NCBI RefSeq assembly: GCF_001429605.1 | Contig: NZ_LMSS01000006.1 | Location: forward strand, 550,080 to 614,079 | Source of the DNA: Phycicoccus sp. Soil802 | Lineage (GTDB): Bacteria; Actinomycetota; Actinomycetes; Actinomycetales; Dermatophilaceae | Length of the DNA stretch: 64,000 bases | Reading direction: 5' to 3' | Part shown: positions 44,577 to 54,998 of the stretch, in pieces | How positions within the stretch are numbered: the stretch's first letter is position 1 | Layout of the letters: each line of letters opens with the position of its first letter | The notes under the pieces: model-generated | Told to the model about the DNA's origin: nothing | The model's database searches: none | The model's input: the letters and a program-made list of their open reading frames with translations, nothing else | Program-made: the position numbers and the translations under genes

Positions 44577-44606
44577 GTACTCTACCTAGGGGGCTAGGTA
44601 GAGTAC
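44577..44606 (+). promoter_or_regulatory. Perfect palindromic operator of the PadR gene
   Basis: GTACTCTACCTAG (44577-44589) and CTAGGTAGAGTAC (44594-44606) are perfect 13-bp inverted arms around GGGG, ending 4 nt before the padR-like ATG. The tetranucleotide CTAG, rare in such genomes, occurs twice. The position implies autorepression, with the dyad covering the promoter or the start of the transcript. Confidence 0.8.
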
Positions 44607-44610
44607 GACC

Positions 44611-44943
44611 ATGACTTCAACTCGTGAGCCACGGATGACGTTGGCGACCCAGCTGGTCCTGGGCACCCTCCTGTCCGATCCGTCGAGCGACCACTACGGC
44701 CTCGAGCTGAGTGCGGAGGCCGGCCTGCCCAGCGGGACGATCCACCCGATCCTGGCGCGGCTCGAGGGCCTCGGCTGGCTCGAGTCGAGCTGGGAGGACA
44801 TCGACCCCCGCGTCGAGGGCCGGCCGGCCCGGCGCTACTACCGACTCAGCGCCGCGGGCGCCGACTCCGCCCGCGCGGCGCTCGCCCGGGTGTCACACCG
44901 CCGGGCCACCGCCACGCTCCGGCCCGCACCGAGCGGACACTGA
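44611..44943 (+). CDS. PadR-family transcriptional regulator
   Basis: A 110-residue winged-helix repressor of the short PadR type. It has LVLGTLLSDPSSDHYGLELSAEAGLPSGTIHPILARLEGLGWLESSWE (only the motif GTIHPILARLE is quoted as diagnostic) and the wing RRYYRLSAAGADSARAAL. It is the first gene of a likely operon with the two Cys/His micro-protein genes. A perfect palindrome abuts its start codon; there is no good Shine-Dalgarno sequence, so the transcript may be leaderless or nearly so. Confidence 0.93.
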   Translation: MTSTREPRMTLATQLVLGTLLSDPSSDHYGLELSAEAGLPSGTIHPILARLEGLGWLESSWEDIDPRVEGRPARRYYRLSAAGADSARAALARVSHRRATATLRPAPSGH

Positions 44944-45016
44944 CGTGGCCACCGCGCACGGGCCCGGCGCGACCGCGCACCGATGGCCGGCCACCGACTC
45001 ACCCTTGGGCGACATC

Positions 45017-45199
45017 GTGGCCTCTACCAAGCCGTTCCTCTGCCGGACCGGCCTCCACCACCGCTGGGAGCTCGCCGAGACCAGCGACGGCGAGGAGTAC
45101 ATCCGCTGCGCCAAGTGCCTGAAGGAGAAGTGGACGGGGCTCGGCGACGACCGGTCGGTGGCCTCCAACGTCATCGCCAACTACGGCAGCATCAACTGA
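45017..45199 (+). CDS. 60-residue Cys/His micro-protein, paralogue 1
   Basis: A small protein with motif KPFLCRTGLHHRWELAE followed by DGEEYIRCAKCLKEK. The arrangement C-x4-HH and C-x2-C suggests a zinc-binding ribbon. GTG 45017 is chosen because it yields the same length (60 residues) and N-terminus (MASTKP) as the paralogue start at 45474 (MTAPTKP). GTG 44945, 1 nt after the PadR stop, would give 84 residues and is a real alternative. No known family; no signal peptide or membrane segment. Confidence 0.65.
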   Translation: MASTKPFLCRTGLHHRWELAETSDGEEYIRCAKCLKEKWTGLGDDRSVASNVIANYGSIN

Positions 45200-45221
45200 G
45201 GGACTGGGCTGGGAGGACGCC

Positions 45222-45656
45222 GTGACGCGCCGGGCTGCACTGCCAGGGACCACGTGGACGCGCGTCCTGCCCTGGCCCGCACGCCTCGTGCGCCTCGCGA
45301 CCCACACCCTTCCGGCGGGCACGGTGCGTGACCGGTACCGGCTGGAGTTCCTCGCCGAGCTCGCGGCCGTGCCCGGACCGCACCAGACCCGCCACGCGGC
45401 GGGGATCCTGACCCATTCCCTGGCGTTGCGCTCGGCCGTCCGAGGCACGCAGGTCGCTCCCCTGGAGGAAGCCATGACCGCACCCACCAAGCCGCTGCTC
45501 TGCCGGACCAACCTCCACCACCACTGGGAGTGGGCCCACACCAGGGACGGTGAGCGCTACATCCGGTGCGCACGCTGCCTCAAGGAGAAGGACTCCGGCG
45601 CGGGAGGCCGCTGGGTCGGTGGGGTCAGCATGGGCGGTGGCTACACCGGGCCCTAG
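45222..45656 (+). CDS. Two-part protein: Arg/Leu-rich helical region plus Cys/His micro-protein paralogue 2
   Basis: A 144-residue frame starting at GTG 45222. Residues 1-83 carry RDRYRLEFLAELAAVPGPHQTRHA and LTHSLALRSAVRG, a block I have seen in small actinobacterial proteins near PadR genes. Residues 85-144 are a paralogue of the preceding micro-protein (KPLLCRTNLHHHWEW, DGERYIRCARCLKEK) with a different glycine-rich tail. An internal ATG at 45474 with strong GGAGGAA could make the 60-residue part alone. The stop CTAG is shared with the convergent DinB gene. Function unknown. Confidence 0.7.
   Translation: MTRRAALPGTTWTRVLPWPARLVRLATHTLPAGTVRDRYRLEFLAELAAVPGPHQTRHAAGILTHSLALRSAVRGTQVAPLEEAMTAPTKPLLCRTNLHHHWEWAHTRDGERYIRCARCLKEKDSGAGGRWVGGVSMGGGYTGP
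45464..45470 (+). promoter_or_regulatory. Internal ribosome binding site for a nested 60-residue product
   Basis: GGAGGAA stands 3 nt before ATG 45474 inside the longer reading frame, in the same frame. It is the best Shine-Dalgarno sequence of the region and matches the length of the neighbouring paralogue. It therefore argues that the micro-protein is also or only made on its own. Confidence 0.6.
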
Positions 45657-46102
45657 TCGACGCCGTGGCGCAGGACGTCGCGGGTCAGCTCGAGCTGCCC
45701 GCGGTGCTGGGCCAGCTCCTCGTAGACGTGCAGCAGCACCTCTCCCTGCGTGGCGTACTCGTCGCGAGGGTCCGGGTTGACCGGGGGCGCGCCGACGTCG
45801 CTGGCCCCGACCCACTCGGACAGGCTCCGCCGAAGGCGGTCGGTCTCGATCGCGAGGTCACCGACCGCACCCGTGGCGGTGAACTCGCCCGGGCGGTCGC
45901 GCGGGACGACCACGCCGAGGTTGGTCGTGGACGCCCACGCGGCGCACATCCCGAGGCAGTGGGTCAGGATCGCGAACGGGCTGTTGGCGCCGGGCAGGTC
46001 GGGGCGCCGGTGGGCCAGGTCGTCGCCGAGGTCGACGACGATGTCGCGCATCGCCACGAGCGCCTCGTCGCAGAACCGCAGGTAGGTGTCCTTGTCGATC
46101 AC
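45653..46102 (-). CDS. DinB / DUF664-family protein
   Basis: A 149-residue four-helix-bundle protein. Metal-site histidines of the DinB superfamily are visible in AILTHCLGMCAAW and HVYEELAQHRGQLELTRD, and the family start DKDTYLRFCDEALVAM fits DUF664. Relatives include mycothiol- or bacillithiol-dependent S-transferases, so a thiol-dependent detoxification role is possible. It converges on the micro-protein gene and shares the CTAG stop overlap. Confidence 0.87.
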   Translation of the reverse strand: MIDKDTYLRFCDEALVAMRDIVVDLGDDLAHRRPDLPGANSPFAILTHCLGMCAAWASTTNLGVVVPRDRPGEFTATGAVGDLAIETDRLRRSLSEWVGASDVGAPPVNPDPRDEYATQGEVLLHVYEELAQHRGQLELTRDVLRHGVD

Positions 46103-46147
46103 GGCGCTAGCTCACCCTGTGCCCGGGATGGCGCCGGGGCCGGTCGA

Positions 46148-48472
<2,325 letters not shown>

Positions 48473-48474
48473 TC

Positions 48475-49977
48475 ATGACCAATCTCGCCACCAACCTGGT
48501 CACCACCGCCCGGGAGCGGCCCGACCAGGCCGCCATCAAGTTCATGGGCAACGACATCAGCTACGCCCAGATCCACGGCATGGCGGCGAAGGTGGCTGGG
48601 TCCCTCAAGGCGGCTGGCATCGAGCCCGGCGACCGGGTGGCGATCATCCTCCCGAACGTGCCGGCCTTCCCCGTGGTCTTCTTCGGCTCCCTGCTCGCCG
48701 GCGCGATCGTCGTGCCGATGAACCCGCTGCTCAAGGCCGGTGAGATCGACTTCTTCTTCACCAACTCCGGCTCCAAGGTCGCGTTCGTCTGGCCCGACTT
48801 CGTCGCCGAGGCGACCGAGGGGGCCACGAACTCGGGCACCCGGATCATCACCTGCGGGCCGATGGGTCCCGTCGAGGGCGCCCTCGAGGACGGGGACCCG
48901 ATCACCGAGCCGGTCGAGCGGGACGACGAGGACACTGCCATCGTGCTCTACACCTCCGGCACCACCGGCCGCCCCAAGGGCGCCGAGCTCACCCACCGGA
49001 ACGTCCACCTCAACGCCCACCGCAGCGCGGTCGAGATCCAGGGCACCACCCCCGACGACGTGGTGATGGGCTGCCTTCCGCTGTTCCACGTCTTCGGTCT
49101 GGTGGTGGGGCTCAACGCCGCCGTCATCGCCGGCGCGGCGCTGGCGCTGATCCCCCGGTTCGACCCGGCCGAGGCGATCAAGGTGATCGGCAACGAGAAG
49201 GTCACCATCTTCATGGGCGTGCCGACGATGTATGCCGCGATCCTCAACCACCCCGACTCCGACGCCCTCGACGCGACCTCGTTGCGCACCTGCTGCTCGG
49301 GCGGCTCGGCGATGCCGTTGGAGGTCATGAAGGCCTTCGAGTCGAAGTTCGGCTGCATGATCCTGGAGGGCTACGGGCTGTCCGAGACCTCACCGGTCGC
49401 GTCGTTCAACATGCCGACCATGGAGCGCAAGCCCGGCACCATCGGAGTCGCCATCCCCGGCTGCGAGATGAAGCTCATCGACCTCGACGGCAACGACGTG
49501 CCGCCCGGCGACGGCGTCGGGGAGATCGCGATCCGCGGCGACAACGTCATGAAGGGCTACTGGCAGAACCCCGAGGCGACCGCCGAGGCGATCCCCGACG
49601 GCTGGTTCCGCACCGGCGACCTCGCCACCGTCGACGACGAGGGCTACTTCACGATCGTGGACCGCAAGAAGGACATGATCTTGCGCGGTGGCATGAACGT
49701 GTACCCGCGGGAGGTCGAGGAGGTGCTCTACACCCACCCCGACGTGCTCGAGGCCGCCGTGGTCGCGGTGCCGGACGACCTGCTGGGCGAGGACATCGGC
49801 GCCGCGGTGGCCCTGCGCCCGGGCGCCACGGCGACGCTGGACGAGGTGCAGGCGTTCGTCAAGGAGAAGATCGCGGCCTACAAGTACCCGCGCCACCTGT
49901 GGCAGGTGGACGAGCTCCCGAAGGGACCGACCGGCAAGATCCTGCGCCGCGAGGTCCACAAGCCCGCCGACGCCTGA
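48475..49977 (+). CDS. Long-chain acyl-CoA synthetase (AMP-forming)
   Basis: A 500-residue ANL-superfamily ligase activating a fatty or related acid to its CoA ester. The AMP-binding P-loop is VLYTSGTTGRPKGAELTH (about 157-174). Core motifs are GYGLSETSP, GWFRTGDLATVDDEGYFTIVDRKKDMI and the C-terminal Lys region PKGPTGKILRRE. It is soluble with no targeting signal. Length and motifs resemble the FadD13-like compact group. It is divergent from ligA; the stop faces the EamA stop at 4 nt. Confidence 0.93.
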   Translation: MTNLATNLVTTARERPDQAAIKFMGNDISYAQIHGMAAKVAGSLKAAGIEPGDRVAIILPNVPAFPVVFFGSLLAGAIVVPMNPLLKAGEIDFFFTNSGSKVAFVWPDFVAEATEGATNSGTRIITCGPMGPVEGALEDGDPITEPVERDDEDTAIVLYTSGTTGRPKGAELTHRNVHLNAHRSAVEIQGTTPDDVVMGCLPLFHVFGLVVGLNAAVIAGAALALIPRFDPAEAIKVIGNEKVTIFMGVPTMYAAILNHPDSDALDATSLRTCCSGGSAMPLEVMKAFESKFGCMILEGYGLSETSPVASFNMPTMERKPGTIGVAIPGCEMKLIDLDGNDVPPGDGVGEIAIRGDNVMKGYWQNPEATAEAIPDGWFRTGDLATVDDEGYFTIVDRKKDMILRGGMNVYPREVEEVLYTHPDVLEAAVVAVPDDLLGEDIGAAVALRPGATATLDEVQAFVKEKIAAYKYPRHLWQVDELPKGPTGKILRREVHKPADA

Positions 49978-49981
49978 CGGC

Positions 49982-50971
49982 TCAGCGGCGCTTGGCCGGC
50001 AGGCCGATGGTGACGGCCGAGACCAGCACGATCGCGGCGCCGAGCAGCTGCGGCCAGGCCAGGTGCTCGTCGAGGACGACGACGCCGAGCAGCACCGAGA
50101 CCACCGGGATGAGGTAGGTGACCGTGGTGCTGACGGTGGCCCCTGCCCCCCGTACGACGTCGAACTGGAGCATGTAGGCCAGGCCGGTGCCGACGACCCC
50201 CAGGGCCACCACGCACAGCAGGGGCAGCACCACTCCCCCGCCCTCGACGTCTAGGTGGCCGGACCACGGAGCGGCGTAGGTGTCGCGCGACACCAGCCAC
50301 CACACGAGGAGCACGGGCACCATCAGGGCCGACCCGACGAGCAGCAGAGCGGTGGGCATCGAGAGCCCGCCGAGATCTGCGCCCCCGAGGAAGCGGCGGT
50401 TGTAGGTCCAGCCGAGGCCGTAGCACGCGCCGGCGACGAGGGTCATCCCGAAGCCGAGCAGGTCGGGACGGCCCATCGACTCCCACGGCTGCATGATCAC
50501 GACGACGCCGAGGAAGCCGATGACGACGGCGGCCAGCTTGCGCGGGGAGAGCCGGTCGCTCGGCAGCAAGATGAGGGCGAAGAAGACGGCAGCAAGGGGC
50601 GTCGTCGCGTTGCCGATCCCCGCCAGCGCCGAGGAGACGCGGACCTCGCCCGCGGCGAAGAGGCTGAACGGCAGCGCCGTGAGGAAGACGCCGGACACCG
50701 CGAGGTGGCCCCAGACCCGGCGCTCCCGGGGCAGCCGACCACCGGTGAGGGCCAGCAGGGCGAGCAGGGTCGCGGTGCCGGCGAAGATCCGCAGCCCGGA
50801 GATCTGCAGCGGGGCCATGGTCCGCAGCCCCACCTTCATGAGCAGGAAGCTGGAGCCCCAGATCAGGGCGAGCAGGAGGTACTTGGCCTGCCAGGGCACC
50901 CGCGTCGTCGACGTCCCGACAGGGGGGACGACGGTGGCGTCGGATGGGCTGGCGGCAACTCTGGCGCTCAT
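49982..50971 (-). CDS. EamA-family (DMT) transporter
   Basis: A 329-residue protein with ten predicted helices in two EamA repeats (first about 30-155, second about 175-310). Repeat ends such as YLLLALIWGSSFLLMKVGL and VATTVTYLIPVVSVLLGVVVLDEHL-like segments are typical. These carriers export amino acids or other metabolites. The ATG at 50971 is 7 nt after the stop of the MetE-like gene upstream on the same strand, so co-transcription is likely. The cargo is unknown. Confidence 0.9.
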   Translation of the reverse strand: MSARVAASPSDATVVPPVGTSTTRVPWQAKYLLLALIWGSSFLLMKVGLRTMAPLQISGLRIFAGTATLLALLALTGGRLPRERRVWGHLAVSGVFLTALPFSLFAAGEVRVSSALAGIGNATTPLAAVFFALILLPSDRLSPRKLAAVVIGFLGVVVIMQPWESMGRPDLLGFGMTLVAGACYGLGWTYNRRFLGGADLGGLSMPTALLLVGSALMVPVLLVWWLVSRDTYAAPWSGHLDVEGGGVVLPLLCVVALGVVGTGLAYMLQFDVVRGAGATVSTTVTYLIPVVSVLLGVVVLDEHLAWPQLLGAAIVLVSAVTIGLPAKRR

Positions 50972-50978
50972 GGGCGGG

Positions 50979-51965
50979 TCAACTCTCGGCTCGTTCGGAC
51001 CATTCCGCGGCCACGTCGACCGCTGCGCGTTGAACGCGCCAGGCCCCCTCCGGTGTGAGTCCGGCGAGCCCACAGGCGGGGGTGGCGGTCAGGGACCCGA
51101 GGCCCTTGGGTGACATGCCTGCGTCGGTCCAGCCGCGTGTGACGAGGTCGGACGCCCCGCGCACGGTGCCGCTGGCATCGGTCGGGAGGCACCCGGCATA
51201 CAGGGACACGCCGTCCTCGACCGTGGCGGCGATGGACTCCCACCGCGCGGGTGAGAGGGCGGTGACGTCGAGCGCGACGGCGCCGACGCCGGTGGCGCGC
51301 AACAGCGGCAGCGGTATGCCGGGGTCGCAGCAGTGCACGACCGTCGCCGTGCCCTCGGGCACCGCGGCGAGGACGTCGCGCAGGCCGGTCATCGCGGTCT
51401 GGGGGTCGACGGCACGCAGGTGGCCGTAGCCGGACACGGTCGGGAGCCGGCCGGCGAGGACCGCCGGCAGCGACGGCTCGTCGACCTGGAGGACCACCGT
51501 CGCGCCCGCGACGAGCCGCTGCACCTCGGCGACGTGCTGGCGCACCCCTTCGGCCAGCGACCCGACGAGGTCACGCAGCGCGCCCTGGTCGGCCAGGGAC
51601 TTCTCGCCGCGGTTGAGCTCGATCCCGGCGGCCAGCGTCCACGGCCCGGTGACCTGGACCTTGAGGTCGCCGACGTAGCCGTCGAAGACCTCGGCCAGCT
51701 CATCGAGGTCCTGGTGCCACAGCGCGGTCGCGCGCGACGAGTCACGCCCGGGCCGGTCGACGAACCGCCAGCCACCCGGCTGGAGGTCGACGTGCAGGTC
51801 GACCAGCAGGGCCGCAGCGCGCCCGATCATGTCGGCGCCGGGACCACGCGCCGGCAGCTCGGGAAGGTAGGGCAGGTGGCCGTCGCCGAGGATCTCGCGC
51901 ACCCCACGGAGCGCCTCGCTGACGTCGGTGCCGGGAAGGGATCCGATGCCAGTTGCGCGAGCCAC
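50979..51965 (-). CDS. Methionine synthase, B12-independent, MetE C-terminal type
   Basis: A 328-residue protein equal to the catalytic half of MetE. It begins RATGIGSLPGTD and has VTGPWTLAAG, LQVDEPSLP and a zinc Cys/His set in VVHCCDP and GVSLYAGCLP. Stand-alone C-terminal-type MetE proteins occur across actinobacteria and archaea; the methyl donor is uncertain, possibly a corrinoid protein or folate. No riboswitch-like fold was seen in the 220-nt upstream gap. It is followed by an EamA exporter. Confidence 0.88.
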   Translation of the reverse strand: MARATGIGSLPGTDVSEALRGVREILGDGHLPYLPELPARGPGADMIGRAAALLVDLHVDLQPGGWRFVDRPGRDSSRATALWHQDLDELAEVFDGYVGDLKVQVTGPWTLAAGIELNRGEKSLADQGALRDLVGSLAEGVRQHVAEVQRLVAGATVVLQVDEPSLPAVLAGRLPTVSGYGHLRAVDPQTAMTGLRDVLAAVPEGTATVVHCCDPGIPLPLLRATGVGAVALDVTALSPARWESIAATVEDGVSLYAGCLPTDASGTVRGASDLVTRGWTDAGMSPKGLGSLTATPACGLAGLTPEGAWRVQRAAVDVAAEWSERAES

Positions 51966-52163
51966 GCCCTGAGCGTAGCCAGCCCCACCGACACCACCAC
52001 GGGCGGCAGGGGAACTGCGTCATTTGACTGGGGTGTCCATGATTCGCCGTCGTTAGCCTTGGGGGGTCCCGGCTGGTGAGGGACTGGCGCGACGCAGGGT
52101 GACCGGGCCCCAGGGGCCCCACCAGAGCATGTCCGCGACCGGGCTGCTCCCGATGACCCATCC

Positions 52164-52183
52164 CTTCGCCCAGGGGAGCGAAG
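52164..52183 (+). promoter_or_regulatory. Hairpin presenting the ribosome binding site of the PG-binding protein gene
   Basis: CTTCGC (52164-52169) pairs with GCGAAG (52178-52183), leaving CCAGGGGA, which includes the Shine-Dalgarno GGGGA, in the loop 2 nt before ATG 52186. The following gene has a related but occluding structure. Confidence 0.5.
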
Positions 52184-52185
52184 TC

Positions 52186-53109
52186 ATGACCCTGTCCACG
52201 ATCGCCGCCGGTTCTGCGTCCGTCCCGGTCAGCAAGCTCGGCCAGAACGCCGCCCTCGCCAAGGAGGTCCAGGCCCGGCTCGCCGCCCTGGGCTGCCTCG
52301 ACCCGCCCGCGGACGGCCAGTTCGGGTCGACCAGCAAGCTCACCCTGGCGCGCTACGCCAAGCTGCGGGGCTTCGCCTTCAAGGAGCTCCTGACCCCGCA
52401 GATCGCCAAGGGGCTGTTGAACGACAAGGCCGACACGATCTTGCCGCTGCGACTCGGCAACGACTTCGCCAGCCGGATGGTCCGCTACATGCAGGCCCAG
52501 GCCAAGCCGTTCTTCGTCGCGCGACTACCCGGATTCCTGAACATCGTCTACGTCGAGGGGGCCGACAAGAGCGGGCGGCACAACGCCGACACCTTCAACG
52601 TCTTCAACGACCGCAGGACGGTGTTCCACTTCGACAAGACCGGCAAACCGGTCATGGACCTCAACGTCCTGTGCACCACCGAGCCGGGGAGGTTCTTCAC
52701 CGACACCCCGCTCAACCCCGACGGTGCCGCCCGGATCGCCTTCGGCCAGTACAAGTCGTGGACCATCGGCACCCACCACCCGGAGTCCCAGCCACCGCGA
52801 AAGCACAAGGCACTCGTCCAGGCCGACAAGATCCACATCTTCCGCGACAAGAACAAGGACGGGATCCGGCCCGGGGACAAGGAGTTCATCGTCGGCAGTG
52901 GCGCCGGCATCAACCAGCACTCGGGTCTCAACCAGTCACCCTCGAACATCGGCAGGCTCAGCGCCGGGTGCCTGGTCGGCCAGAACGACGCCGAGCACAA
53001 GAAGTTCATGAAGCTGCTCGAGGGCGACCCACGCTTCATCGCCAACCACGGCTACAAGTTCATGACGACGGTCATCGCCGGGGACGACCTGGACAGGAAG
53101 GTGCCCTGA
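52186..53109 (+). CDS. Peptidoglycan-binding domain protein with YkuD-like HxG/SxGC motif
   Basis: A 307-residue protein without a recognisable signal peptide. Residues 20-85 form a peptidoglycan-binding-1 type domain (AKEVQARLAALGCLDPPADGQFG, then TLARYAKLRG). The C-terminal domain (about 110-300) contains HSGLNQ and, 14 residues on, LSAGCLVG. That spacing resembles the catalytic H..SxGC of L,D-transpeptidases, and similar domains occur in phage-tail-like wall-active proteins. The start is set by GGGGAG 7 nt upstream. It is paired with the metzincin-like gene 67 nt downstream. Confidence 0.75.
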   Translation: MTLSTIAAGSASVPVSKLGQNAALAKEVQARLAALGCLDPPADGQFGSTSKLTLARYAKLRGFAFKELLTPQIAKGLLNDKADTILPLRLGNDFASRMVRYMQAQAKPFFVARLPGFLNIVYVEGADKSGRHNADTFNVFNDRRTVFHFDKTGKPVMDLNVLCTTEPGRFFTDTPLNPDGAARIAFGQYKSWTIGTHHPESQPPRKHKALVQADKIHIFRDKNKDGIRPGDKEFIVGSGAGINQHSGLNQSPSNIGRLSAGCLVGQNDAEHKKFMKLLEGDPRFIANHGYKFMTTVIAGDDLDRKVP

Positions 53110-53132
53110 CCGGCGGTGTATCACCGGCGACC

Positions 53133-53176
53133 GGTCGCTCCTCTTCCCCACCAGGGACCACCTGAGAGGAGCGACC
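53133..53176 (+). promoter_or_regulatory. Perfect hairpin burying the ribosome binding site of the metzincin-like gene
   Basis: GGTCGCTCCTCT (53133-53144) and AGAGGAGCGACC (53165-53176) are perfect 12-bp complements with a 20-nt loop, and the stem ends exactly at the ATG (53177). The Shine-Dalgarno AGAGGAG is wholly base-paired. This predicts that translation needs the stem opened, or that the stem terminates transcription from upstream. Confidence 0.75.
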
Positions 53177-54988
53177 ATGTCCGAGCAGCGTCGCCTTGCC
53201 GTCATCGTCGTGCGCAACGACTCGTCGACACCACAGCCGAACCTGGCCGACGTGATGGACCTGGTGCTGTTCAGCCCCAGCTCGATCGCGCGCTACTTCC
53301 GGGAGAGCGCCGAGGACTACTTCCAGTTCGCCAGGCTCGACTTCTTCGGGTCCTACGACGTCACCCTGCCGATGGCACCCAGCAGCCGGGACGTCGGGAT
53401 CGAGGCGGCGCGCAACGCCGCTGCCGGTGCGGGGGTCGACCTCAGCCCGTACGACGGCACCGTGGTCTTCGCCTTTCCCGGCACCGGGTACGACGCCGGC
53501 GCCTACGGCTCCTCGGCGTTCCTGCCGACGACCGCCGACTTCACCTTCTTCTGCCACGAGGTGGGCCACGTCCTCGGCCTGGACCACAGCTACGGCATCT
53601 TCACCACCGGAGCGGACTGGATCGACAACAACCAGCCCGACTACTTCCCGGTGTACGGCGACCCGTACGACCTGATGTCCTCCGCCACCTTCGGCGCCTC
53701 CGACCCGACGACGACGCGACCGGCGGCGGACGTGCCGACCGCCCACCCGTCGTGGGGCTCCGCGCCGCCGCACATCGCGCGCGCCCTGCTCCACCACCAG
53801 AAGCCGGCCGCGCTCGAGGACAAGGGCCGCGTCGTCCACGTCAACGAGTCGCAGGACGTCACGACCACGCTCTACCCGGTGGGGACGGCGACCGACGGCA
53901 AGCCCGAGCTCGTCGTGTTCCACCCGACGGGCGAGGACGCCGCCGGGCACGGACGGGTCTACGTCGAGTACCGCCAACCCTTCGCCCACAACGCCTACTC
54001 CCGCTGGGACGAAGGGCTGGCCGACACCAACGAGCCCGGTGCGCGGGACCGGTGCGGCGTCATCGTCCACACGATCGTCGACCAGCCGGGAGTGACGCCC
54101 GGGCCTGTCGTCTGGTACGCGGGCCGCATCGTGTTCCCCACTCCCGACACCGACGTCGCAGTCGACACCCCGCTCGGGCAGGTGCACGTGGGTGTCACGC
54201 AGGAGTTCGGCCAGACCACGCGGCCCGGCTTCGTGCGCGTGCGCGTGCGGCGGCACAGCGCCCCGTCGCTGACCGTCCGCACGGCGAGCGCCGACACCAC
54301 CGCCGTCATCTCGACCGAACGCCGCCCGCACCCCGGTTGGGAGTGGGCCGGCGACTTCACCTGGGAGACCCGCGAGACCGTGCGTGTGACGACCTACACC
54401 CCGGTCACGGTCGGCATCGGCGGGACCTCACCGATCGACGCGGAGTCGAGCGTGGTGGTGAGCTGGTTCGTCGGCGGCAACCAGGTCTTCGGCCCGAGCT
54501 CGTCGATCCCGGTCACGCTGCCGGACGGGCGGGTCGTGACGCTCGAGACGACCCTGCACCCGACCACGCGGGTCCTCACCATCACCAACCACCCCGCGGA
54601 CGGCGACATCGACGTCCCCGTGGTCGCCCGGGCCTCCGCGGCCGACGGGACCGGGGAGGTCTTCGCCACGAGCGCCTACTCGGTGCAGGCCCGGACCAGT
54701 GGCTGGGGATCCGACTGGGACCGGTTCATGGACTTCTGGTACCGCATCACCCACCCCGTGCCGCGGGAGCGGATCGGCCCGCCGGACCCTGGGGACCCGC
54801 TCAAGCGGTTCGACCCGCTCGCCGAGGTGGCGCGACAGCAGCTCGAGCGCGTGCGGGAGGCGTATGCCGAGCTCGCGAGGGTGAGCCCGGCGGTGGCCGA
54901 GAACGTCCGCTCGGTGATGGCCGACCAGGAGCGGATGCTCCAGCCGCAACGGCTCAGGGCCGTCAGCGTCGACCGACGGGTGGGCTAG
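53177..54988 (+). CDS. Metzincin-like metalloprotease without signal peptide
   Basis: A 603-residue protein. An N-terminal metalloprotease domain (about 1-220) carries HEVGHVLGLDH (127-137), a complete metzincin zinc site, and a Met-turn PYDLMSSATFG about 30 residues later. A beta-rich region of about 300 residues follows. A C-terminal helical segment (about 545-603) has VARQQLERVREAYAELARVSPAVAEN. The N-terminus MSEQRRLAVIVVRND is the first strand of the fold rather than a signal. It is paired with the peptidoglycan-binding gene; both may be cargo of a non-Sec export route or act after lysis. That is inference. Confidence 0.8.
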   Translation: MSEQRRLAVIVVRNDSSTPQPNLADVMDLVLFSPSSIARYFRESAEDYFQFARLDFFGSYDVTLPMAPSSRDVGIEAARNAAAGAGVDLSPYDGTVVFAFPGTGYDAGAYGSSAFLPTTADFTFFCHEVGHVLGLDHSYGIFTTGADWIDNNQPDYFPVYGDPYDLMSSATFGASDPTTTRPAADVPTAHPSWGSAPPHIARALLHHQKPAALEDKGRVVHVNESQDVTTTLYPVGTATDGKPELVVFHPTGEDAAGHGRVYVEYRQPFAHNAYSRWDEGLADTNEPGARDRCGVIVHTIVDQPGVTPGPVVWYAGRIVFPTPDTDVAVDTPLGQVHVGVTQEFGQTTRPGFVRVRVRRHSAPSLTVRTASADTTAVISTERRPHPGWEWAGDFTWETRETVRVTTYTPVTVGIGGTSPIDAESSVVVSWFVGGNQVFGPSSSIPVTLPDGRVVTLETTLHPTTRVLTITNHPADGDIDVPVVARASAADGTGEVFATSAYSVQARTSGWGSDWDRFMDFWYRITHPVPRERIGPPDPGDPLKRFDPLAEVARQQLERVREAYAELARVSPAVAENVRSVMADQERMLQPQRLRAVSVDRRVG

Positions 54989-54998
54989 CAGGCGTCGC

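Noticed and set aside
51966..52185. Cobalamin or SAM riboswitch before the methionine synthase gene
   Set aside because: The short leader lacks conserved box sequences (for example the B12 box) and a plausible multi-stem fold; only small GC dyads such as GGGCCCCAGGGGCCC are seen, on the side of the divergent gene.
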